Source: AC-49 sp963766605
Lineage (GTDB): Bacteria; Actinomycetota; Thermoleophilia; Solirubrobacterales; Solirubrobacteraceae
Assembly (NCBI GenBank): GCA_963766605.1
Contig: CAVYAT010000007.1
Location: forward strand, 930,001 to 994,000
Direction of reading: 5' to 3'
DNA length: 64,000 nucleotides
Of this stretch, positions 58,348-64,000 are shown in pieces. The stretch's first letter is position 1; every line of letters begins with the position of its first letter. The position numbers and the translations under genes are program-made. The notes under the pieces were generated by a model that searched no databases, had not been told where the DNA came from, and saw only the letters and a program-made list of their open reading frames with translations.

Positions 58348-59711
58348 GCCCGCTCGCGCAGCCGCACCTTCAGGCCCTTCGGGACCATCGTGAAGCTCAG
58401 GTGCTCGGTCACCGGTCCGGCCGCCGGATCGAGCGACACCTCGAAGTTGCGCGCGATCATCGCCATCGCACTCGTCGCCTCCAGGAACGCCAGGTTGCGC
58501 CCGGGGCAGAAGCGCGGGCCGGCGCCGAACGCCAGGAACGCCTGTGGACCGGGCTGCTCGCGCTCGGGGTCAAACGCGTCGAGGGTCGGCGCGCTGGTCA
58601 GCGACGCCCGGCGCGTCAGCAGCATCAGCTTCGTCCCCTGCGGCACGCGTATCCCGGCGATCTCCGTGTCGGCCAGCGGCTGCACGAACATCCCCGGCGC
58701 GACCGCCTTGAGCCGCATTCCCTCGCGCAGCACCGCGTCGCCGTAGGTGAACGCCGCGATCGTGTCGTAGTCGCCGGGGTAGCGCGCGTCGCCGAGCACG
58801 TCGTGGGCCTCGCGCGCCCAGCGCGCCTGCACGTCGGGCGCCCCGGCCAGCAGCCACAGCGTCCACGCCATCGTGTGGGCCGTCGTGTCCTCGCCCGCCA
58901 GCAGCAGCGTGAACGTGTTCCCGACGATCTCGTTGTCGGTGAACGTGCCGTCGGCCTGCTGGGCGGCGAGCATGCTCTCGAGGAAGTTCTCCGGCGCTTC
59001 GTTGAGCTCCGGGCGCTGCGCCATCCGCTCGCGCGCCTGCGCGATGAAGCCCTGGACGGCGCGGTGCAGCTCGGCCAGCGAGCGGTCGGCCCGGCGGTCG
59101 GCCGGGAGCCGGACGAAGCGCCAATAGGGGATCGGGATGAAGACGCGCCGCGCCGTCGTCTGGAACGTGACCTGGATATGGCGCTGCAGTGCGTTGTCGC
59201 GGCGCTCGAGCGTGTTGAGGTCATGGCCGAACGCCAGCGCCGAGGTCACGTCGACGCTGAACGACGTCAGCTCGTCGGTGATGTCGAGCTGGCGGCCGTC
59301 GCGTGCCGCCTCGCTCAGGCGCCCGTACAGCCGCCGCGTCGCGGTGTGGACGACGTGGTAGTAGCGCTGGAGGTGGTTGGAGTTGAGCGCCGTCACGACG
59401 AGGCGCCGCGAGCGTCGCCAGGCGTCGCCCTCGGCCGCGAACACGCCCTCGACGCCGGTCTCCCGGGTGATCATGTCGAGCTCGCTCCAGCGGCGATAGC
59501 CGTCGGGCCGGTCGCGCAGGATCTCGTTGATCGTGTCGAGGTCGGAGATCACCATCGCCCGCCGCGGCCCGAGGTCGATACGGAAGACCGGGCCGTAGCG
59601 CTCGCTCCAGCGCTCGGCGACGCGGTGCAGCCGGTCGGGGCGCGCCTGAAGGGCGTTGCCGACGAGCGGCCAGCGGCGCGGGCCGGGAAGGTCGTCGATG
59701 GTGGCGCTCAC
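58344..59711 (-). CDS. Cytochrome P450
   Basis: The protein has 455 residues. GTG 59711 overlaps the stop of the dedA-like gene by 4 nt. The opening IDDLPGPRRWPLVGNALQ is the Pro-rich start of P450s. The I-helix is LLLAGEDTTAHTMAWTLWLL, the K-helix ExxR is LREGMRLKAVAPG, and the heme loop is FLAFGAGPRFCPGRNLAFLE with the thiolate Cys at 402. Without a signal anchor it should be soluble and needs separate redox partners; none is nearby. The substrate is unknown. It is convergent with the glycosidase gene. Confidence 0.94.
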   Translation of the reverse strand: MSATIDDLPGPRRWPLVGNALQARPDRLHRVAERWSERYGPVFRIDLGPRRAMVISDLDTINEILRDRPDGYRRWSELDMITRETGVEGVFAAEGDAWRRSRRLVVTALNSNHLQRYYHVVHTATRRLYGRLSEAARDGRQLDITDELTSFSVDVTSALAFGHDLNTLERRDNALQRHIQVTFQTTARRVFIPIPYWRFVRLPADRRADRSLAELHRAVQGFIAQARERMAQRPELNEAPENFLESMLAAQQADGTFTDNEIVGNTFTLLLAGEDTTAHTMAWTLWLLAGAPDVQARWAREAHDVLGDARYPGDYDTIAAFTYGDAVLREGMRLKAVAPGMFVQPLADTEIAGIRVPQGTKLMLLTRRASLTSAPTLDAFDPEREQPGPQAFLAFGAGPRFCPGRNLAFLEATSAMAMIARNFEVSLDPAAGPVTEHLSFTMVPKGLKVRLRERA

Positions 59712-60355
59712 GCGCCCTCCGTCATGTCGTGGTCGCCCGGCTCGGGCGCCGTCGCGATCAGCGCCGCCATCCGCCGGCGCTCGAGCCGGAAGCGCCACAC
59801 ACCGATCGCGATCAGGCCGGCGACGAACGCGGCCACGCCGATGACCCCGACCGTTTCGAGGATCCGCTGCGCGGCGCGGCCGATGAAATAGGCCAGCAGC
59901 CCGTACGCGGTCGCCCACACGATCCCGCCGAGTGCGTTCCACTTGAGGAACGAGGTCCACCGCATCCGTGCCATCCCCGCCATCCACGCCGCGGCGATCC
60001 GCAGCCCGGCGAAGAAGCGCCCGAAGAACACCGCCTTGGTGCCGTGCTTGGCGAAGAACGGCTCGCCGGCGCGCAGCACGCCCTGGCGGTGCTCAGCGAA
60101 TGGGCCGTCGAACGTCAGCAGCCGCCGCCCCCAGCGCCGGCCGATCCCGTAGCCGATGTTGTCGCCGATGATCGCCGCAAGAGCCGCGAGCACGATCACC
60201 GCCTCGATCGGGTACTTGCCCTTGCTGGACAGAATCGCCGCGGCGAACAGCGCCGTCTCGCCGGGCAGCGGGATCCCGCTTGACTCGAGCATGATCAGCA
60301 GGAACATCAGCGGCAGGCCGACGTTCGAGGCGACGTCGACGATCGAGGCGGTCAC
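59708..60355 (-). CDS. DedA family membrane protein
   Basis: The protein has 215 residues from GTG 60355. DedA motifs are visible: LESSGIPLPGETALFAAAIL, IIGDNIGYGIGRRWGRRLL, KHGTKAVFFGRFFAGLR with the F/GR-x3-P/G block, and FLKWNALGGIVWATAYGLLAYFIG. About five membrane segments are seen. DedA proteins flip lipid carriers such as undecaprenyl phosphate or phosphatidylethanolamine. The overlapped P450 gene follows in the same operon. Its start lies 15 bp from that of tgt, on the other strand. Confidence 0.92.
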   Translation of the reverse strand: MTASIVDVASNVGLPLMFLLIMLESSGIPLPGETALFAAAILSSKGKYPIEAVIVLAALAAIIGDNIGYGIGRRWGRRLLTFDGPFAEHRQGVLRAGEPFFAKHGTKAVFFGRFFAGLRIAAAWMAGMARMRWTSFLKWNALGGIVWATAYGLLAYFIGRAAQRILETVGVIGVAAFVAGLIAIGVWRFRLERRRMAALIATAPEPGDHDMTEGA

Positions 60356-60369
60356 CGTCCGAGCATACG

Positions 60370-61587
60370 ATGGCGGCGATGAGCGCCCTCGAGATCCTCG
60401 CCCGTGGCGACACCGGCCGGGCGCGCGCCGGCGTCCTGCGCACCGCGCACGGCGAGGTCCGCACGCCGGCGTTCGTGCCGCTGGCGACCAAGGCCACCGT
60501 CCGCGGCATGACCGGCCCCGAGGTCGCCGGTCTCGGCTACGACATGGTGCTCGGCAACACGTTTCACCTGTTCCTGTCGCCGGGGCACGAGCTGATCGCG
60601 CAGCTCGGCGGGCTGCACCGGTTCATGGCATGGGACGCGCCGATCATCACCGACTCCGGCGGCTTTCAGGTCTTCTCGATGGGCCACGGGACGGTCGCCG
60701 ACGAGGTCAAGGGGCGCTCGCGTCCGTCCGACCGCGCGGGGCGGCTGTTGTCGATCGACGAGCAGGGCGCGCGTTTTCGGTCCTACCTCGACGGCTCGGA
60801 GCAGTTCCTGGCGCCGGAGACGTCGATGGAGATCCAGGCGGCGCTGCACTCCGACATCGCGCTCGTGTTCGACGAGTGCACGCCGTTCAACGTCGACCGC
60901 GAGTACACCGCGCGCTCGACGCAGCGCAGCCACCGCTGGCTGCGCCGGTGCCTGGACTGGCACGCTGCGCACGGTCCCGACGACCAGCTCGTCTACGGGA
61001 TCGTGCAAGGCGGCGTGTACGACGACCTGCGCGTGGAGTCGGTCGGCGAGATCGCCGCCAGCGGCTGTGACGGGATCGCGATCGGCGGGTCGCTGGGGGC
61101 CGACAAGCCGCAAATGTATGAGGTCGTCGGCTGGGCGACAGCCGCGCTGGGCGACGATCCGCGCCCGCGTCACCTGCTGGGGATCGGCGACGTCGACGAC
61201 CTGATCATCGGCGTCGGGCTGGGGATCGACACGTTCGACTGCGCGATGCCGACGCGGCTCGGGCGCCATGGGATGGCGCTCCTCCCCGACCCGGAGGGCC
61301 GCTGGCGACTGGATCTGACCAAGGCGCGCTGGGCGCGCTCGCAGGAGGAGCTGATGCCGGGCTGCCCGTGCGCCGCGTGCGCTCTGGGTTACACGCGCGG
61401 CTACTGGCACTACCTCGCCCGCGCCCGCGAGCTGACCGCCCAGCGGCTGCTGACGCTGCACAACCTCGCCTACGTGGCGCGGCTGATGGCCGACCTGCGT
61501 GGGGCGATCGTGGCCGGGACGCTGACGTCCCGCAGCGCCGAACTCCTCGCCGGCGCTCCACCGAACGTCCCAAACGCCCCCGCATAG
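60370..61587 (+). CDS. tgt: tRNA-guanine transglycosylase
   Basis: The protein has 405 residues from ATG 60370 (ATG 60379 is equally good). TGT motifs are LGNTFHLFLSPGHELI, APIITDSGGFQVFSM with the general base Asp, VFDECTPFN, GIVQGGVYDDLR, IGGSLGADKPQM, LLGIGDVDDLIIGVGLGIDTFDC and AMPTRLGRHG. The zinc site is CPCAACALGYTRGYWHYL with a later His (LLTLHNL). It exchanges guanine 34 in certain tRNAs for a queuine precursor. Its last codons overlap the copy B hairpin element. Confidence 0.95.
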   Translation: MAAMSALEILARGDTGRARAGVLRTAHGEVRTPAFVPLATKATVRGMTGPEVAGLGYDMVLGNTFHLFLSPGHELIAQLGGLHRFMAWDAPIITDSGGFQVFSMGHGTVADEVKGRSRPSDRAGRLLSIDEQGARFRSYLDGSEQFLAPETSMEIQAALHSDIALVFDECTPFNVDREYTARSTQRSHRWLRRCLDWHAAHGPDDQLVYGIVQGGVYDDLRVESVGEIAASGCDGIAIGGSLGADKPQMYEVVGWATAALGDDPRPRHLLGIGDVDDLIIGVGLGIDTFDCAMPTRLGRHGMALLPDPEGRWRLDLTKARWARSQEELMPGCPCAACALGYTRGYWHYLARARELTAQRLLTLHNLAYVARLMADLRGAIVAGTLTSRSAELLAGAPPNVPNAPA

Positions 61588-61610
61588 GCAACGGAAACGG
61601 ACGTTCGCGG
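61563..61610. repeat. 48-bp hairpin-forming dispersed element, copy B
   Basis: Ungapped match to 464-511 (36 of 48 bases). The ends GAACGTCC (61563-61570) and GGACGTTC (61599-61606) are perfect inverted repeats, and the loop holds CCCCCG, ATAG and CAAC. It begins within the last nine codons of tgt and ends beside a truncated alpha/beta hydrolase gene. Confidence 0.6.
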
Positions 61611-61809
61611 GGCGGGGGCGCCGGGGCCCAGTCCACGCGAGCGCACGCCGTCGCTGCGCCGGCGCCCGTCCGCCGGCGTGGCCGAGCGCGCTGACCGCGA
61701 CCGCGTCGTGGTGGGGCGCGAGCAGCGGCACCACGTAGCGCCAGTGTTCGGGCCCGCCGAGCACTCCGTGGAACAGCACCACGGGCTCGCCCGATCCGGA
61801 GCGGATCAC
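61588..61809 (-). pseudogene. Truncated alpha/beta hydrolase remnant
   Basis: GTG 61809 overlaps the stop of the short-chain dehydrogenase gene by 4 nt, as in a normal operon. It encodes about 50 residues of an alpha/beta hydrolase N terminus: GSGEPVVLFHGVLGGPEHW holds the oxyanion HG motif, then VVPLLAPHHDAVAVSALGHAGG. After that the similarity stops and the frame runs on into tgt antisense without the nucleophile elbow, so about 80% of the gene is missing. The break lies next to copy B of the hairpin element. Confidence 0.6.
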
Positions 61810-62684
61810 CGGCGGTCGGCGGCCGAGAAGCCGCGGTCGGCGATCGTCGCCCCCGGCAGCTCGTCGCCGCGCTGGGCCGCGTCGTCGCTGATCCGGACCG
61901 CCTCGATCATGCCTTTGTGGCGGCCGGTCTGGCGATCCATCAGCGGCTGTATGAAGCCGCGCAGCGCGAGCATCGGCCCGACCCAGCGCGGCGCCCACGC
62001 GCGAGCACGGCGCTGCTCGACGGCGTCGGCGAGCGTGCGGCCGGCGACGGCGAGCGGCATCGGCTTGCCGAGGAACTTCGGGCCGCCGGACAGGGCGGGC
62101 AGCGCGCTGGGGTGCTCGAAGCCCTCGGTCACCATGTCGGTGTCGACGAACCCGAGGTACACGACGCCGACGTCGGTGCCCGTCGCCATCAGTTCCTGGC
62201 GCAGCGCGTTGGCGAACGCCTCGACGCCGGCCTTGGACGCCGTGTAGGCGCTCATCAGGCCGAGGTTGGCGATCGCCGACAGCGACGAGACGCACAGGAT
62301 GTAGCCCTGGCGCGCGACGATCTCGGGCAGTGCCGCGCGCACGGTGCGCCAGACACCGAGCAGGTTGACCTCGATCGTGCGCTCCCAGTCGGCGGGCGCC
62401 ATCGCGGCGACCGTCCCGAACGCGGCGACGCCCGCGTTGGCGACGACGGCGTCGATGCGCCCGAAGCGCTCGATCGCCCCCTCGACCATCGCGTCGACGC
62501 CGTCGGCGTCGGTGACGTCGACGGTCAGCGCGGCGGCGCGGTCGCCGAGCAGCGCCGCCTGGTGCTCGAGCTGCTCGGGCTCCAGCCCGGCGAGCACGAC
62601 GCTCCAGCCGCGCGCGTGGAGCTGACGCGCGGTCTCCAGTCCGATGCCGCGCGCCGCGCCGGTGATCAGGGCGACGCGACTCAT
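61806..62684 (-). CDS. Short-chain dehydrogenase/reductase
   Basis: The protein has 292 residues from ATG 62684, which overlaps the kinase stop by 4 nt. SDR signatures are RVALITGAARGIGLETARQL, VVANAGVAAFGTV, ILCVSSLSAIANLG (Ser) and YTASKAGVEAFANALRQEL (Tyr-x3-Lys), then VYLGFVDTDMV. It lacks close similarity to the SDR at 16349. The C-terminal 80 residues are longer than in minimal SDRs and include a membrane-association-like stretch. It shares a transcript with the kinase and, originally, an alpha/beta hydrolase. Confidence 0.9.
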   Translation of the reverse strand: MSRVALITGAARGIGLETARQLHARGWSVVLAGLEPEQLEHQAALLGDRAAALTVDVTDADGVDAMVEGAIERFGRIDAVVANAGVAAFGTVAAMAPADWERTIEVNLLGVWRTVRAALPEIVARQGYILCVSSLSAIANLGLMSAYTASKAGVEAFANALRQELMATGTDVGVVYLGFVDTDMVTEGFEHPSALPALSGGPKFLGKPMPLAVAGRTLADAVEQRRARAWAPRWVGPMLALRGFIQPLMDRQTGRHKGMIEAVRISDDAAQRGDELPGATIADRGFSAADRR

Positions 62685-63898
62685 TTGGTGTTGTCGTTCA
62701 CGAGCTCTTGCAACTGTTTCACAATGCTGTGCGTCTTGGTGGCCGTGATCGCGCGCAGCCGCACGGCGGTCGGCGACGTGCTCGTGGCGACGACGGCGAT
62801 GACGACCCCAGCGGCGACCAGCAGCACGGCGAGCAGTGCGACGAGCCACTGGCGCACGCGGCGGCGCCGGCGCGGGCGCACCGGTGCGGCGGCCGCCGGC
62901 GCGGGCGCCGGCGCTTGCGGCGCCGGGCGCGGCGGCGTCGGCTGGCGCGCGACGACCGGGGTCTCCGGCCGGGGCTGGCGCGTCGTCTCCGGCTCGATCG
63001 ATGCGACACGGGTGGCGCTCGTCGCCGGCTCCGCGACGCGCGTCGCGCCGGTCGGCGCGTCCCCGTAGCCCCGGGCGCCGTCCATCATCGCCTTGCGCAT
63101 CGTCTCCGCGTCCTCGTAGCGGTCGCGCGGATTGAGTGCCAGCGCGCGGTCGATGGCCAGCGCGAGCTGCGGCGTGACGCCCTCGACGATCTCGTCGAGG
63201 AGCGGCGGCGCCTCGCGCTGCTGCTTGATGGCCAGCTCGGTCAGCGACTGGGCCTCATAGGGCAGCTGGCCCGACAGCAGCTGGTAGGCGACGACGCCGA
63301 GGCCGTAGAGGTCGGCCGGCGGGCCGGCCTCGTCGCCCGAGGCCTGCTCGGGGGCCAGGTAGGACGCGGTGCCGAGCACCGAGCCGACCTGCGTGATCGA
63401 CGACTCGTCGGCGAGGTTCTTGGCGATCCCGAAGTCGGCGACCTTCGTCGTCCCCTCGTTGGAGCGCAGCAGGTTGCCGGGCTTGATGTCGCGATGCACG
63501 ACGCCGTGGCGGTGGGCGAACTCGAGGCCGCGGCAGGCGTGGCCGACGATCGCCAGCGCCTCGTTGACCGGCAGGTGGCCCTGCTCGCGCAGCAGCTCGG
63601 CGCCCGACTTGCCCTCGACGTACTCCATGACGATGTAGTGGCGCCCCGAGTCCTGGTCGAGGCCGAAGTCGAAGACCTGGACGATGTTGGGGTGCACGAG
63701 GCGCGCGGCGGCCAGCGCCTCGCGGCGAAAGCGCGACACGAACTGGCCGTCGTTGGCGAGGTGCTCGGCCAGCAGCTTGACGGCGACGCTGCGCTCGAGC
63801 CGGCGGTCGCGCGCCAGGCGGACGGTCGACATGCCGCCGACGCCGAGGCGGGCGCCGAGCTCGTAGCGGCCGGCGATCAGCTCTTCGGTGTCGGTCAT
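62681..63898 (-). CDS. PknB-type Ser/Thr protein kinase
   Basis: The protein has 405 residues. The kinase domain (about 12-270) has the Gly loop LGVGGMSTVRLARD, VAVKLL with the catalytic Lys, the Glu in FRREALAAARLVHPN, HRDIKPGNLL, VADFGIAKNL and YLAPEQASG, all Hanks-type. A Pro/Thr/Ala-rich linker follows (about 280-345), then a basic patch and a single membrane helix (QWLVALLAVLLVAAGVVIAVVA). A short outer tail of about 30 residues ends the protein; PASTA domains are absent. Its start overlaps the stop of the gene before it by 4 nt. It likely phosphorylates cytoplasmic targets. Confidence 0.94.
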   Translation of the reverse strand: MTDTEELIAGRYELGARLGVGGMSTVRLARDRRLERSVAVKLLAEHLANDGQFVSRFRREALAAARLVHPNIVQVFDFGLDQDSGRHYIVMEYVEGKSGAELLREQGHLPVNEALAIVGHACRGLEFAHRHGVVHRDIKPGNLLRSNEGTTKVADFGIAKNLADESSITQVGSVLGTASYLAPEQASGDEAGPPADLYGLGVVAYQLLSGQLPYEAQSLTELAIKQQREAPPLLDEIVEGVTPQLALAIDRALALNPRDRYEDAETMRKAMMDGARGYGDAPTGATRVAEPATSATRVASIEPETTRQPRPETPVVARQPTPPRPAPQAPAPAPAAAAPVRPRRRRRVRQWLVALLAVLLVAAGVVIAVVATSTSPTAVRLRAITATKTHSIVKQLQELVNDNTK

Positions 63899-64000
63899 GG
63901 GAAGCTCAGGCCGCCGCTGCCGTCGTCGGTTGACGTCGTGTCGGGCGCGGTCGGCGTCGTGTCGGTCTCGATCGTCACGGTGTCCGTGTTGGTCTCCGGC
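63895..64000 (-). CDS. C-terminal end of an upstream gene (partial), Thr/Asp-rich tail
   Basis: The last 34 codons of a gene reading in from beyond 64000. The visible tail is Thr/Asp-rich (ETNTDTVTIETDTTPTAPD and then DDGSGGLSFP), like an extracellular linker. Its TGA overlaps the kinase ATG (ATGA), so they are co-transcribed. The family cannot be told. Confidence 0.65.
   Translation of the reverse strand, partial: PETNTDTVTIETDTTPTAPDTTSTDDGSGGLSFP

Noticed and set aside
57249..59891. 880-codon plus-strand open frame across the glycosidase and P450 genes
   Set aside because: It runs through a well-supported gene in another frame and antisense to the P450; the product has no recognisable motif.
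60352..62295. 647-codon minus-strand open frame opposite tgt
   Set aside because: Only the short part starting at 61809 resembles a protein (alpha/beta hydrolase start). The rest is antisense to tgt or to the dehydrogenase.

Overview
The window is very GC-rich, uses GTG and TTG starts often, and packs its genes into operons with 4-nt start/stop overlaps. It looks like chromosomal DNA of an actinomycete. The mix of genes (two Pst phosphate operons with a COG4280 membrane protein, many secreted beta-rich surface proteins, ArsR-SRPBCC fusion, TadE-like proteins, CSLREA beta-helix protein) fits class Thermoleophilia, perhaps Solirubrobacterales. That placement is inference; there is no rRNA here to confirm it. 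I found no tRNA, rRNA, CRISPR array, prophage or insertion sequence.

Layout. 1-10.2 kb: the end of an ABC-F ATPase, a lipoprotein, an ECF sigma factor with a membrane-anchored beta-propeller partner, a large multidomain murein hydrolase, then a PHP-glycosyltransferase fusion overlapping a polysaccharide-deacetylase-like gene. 10.3-14.6 kb: a first Pst-type phosphate importer operon (pstS-like, pstC, pstA, pstB) closed by an unknown lipoprotein. 14.7-31.8 kb: an accessory stretch of secreted repeat proteins (Ig-like, C39-like peptidase with propeller, PKD, RTX, CSLREA beta-helix) mixed with an ArsR-SRPBCC regulator, short-chain dehydrogenase, DUF3891, DinB polymerase with a LexA box, GST, ABC1 kinase, an isolated EF-Tu domain 2, VOC protein, LPG-synthase-like membrane protein and flavin monooxygenase. 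31.9-39.6 kb: the main phosphate locus, with a DUF47 protein, an orphan PhoB-type DNA-binding protein, pstSCAB-phoU, a COG4280 membrane protein and a full response regulator. Three PHO-box-like 11-bp direct repeats lie in it. 39.5-44 kb: a CrtA-like gene and TetR regulator around a palindrome, then a TadE/TadE/unknown/TadG-M15-SLT cluster. 44.3-55.6 kb: an epoxide-hydrolase-like enzyme, GNAT, uvrC, GDSL hydrolase, DUF2127, rapZ, VOC protein and the glycolytic operon gap-pgk-tpiA-gpmI. 55.7-64 kb: a ring-cleaving dioxygenase with its MarR regulator, a clan GH-A glycosidase, a cytochrome P450-DedA pair, tgt, a truncated alpha/beta hydrolase, a short-chain dehydrogenase, a Ser/Thr kinase and the end of another gene.

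The most interesting signals are: the TadG-like/M15/lytic transglycosylase fusion and its mirror-image relative with a split LytM domain; the PHO-box network tying an orphan winged-helix protein to pstSCAB and possibly the PHP-glycosyltransferase; a 48-bp hairpin-forming element present twice about 61 kb apart, one copy beside a truncated gene; and three genes whose 5' ends look frame-disrupted.
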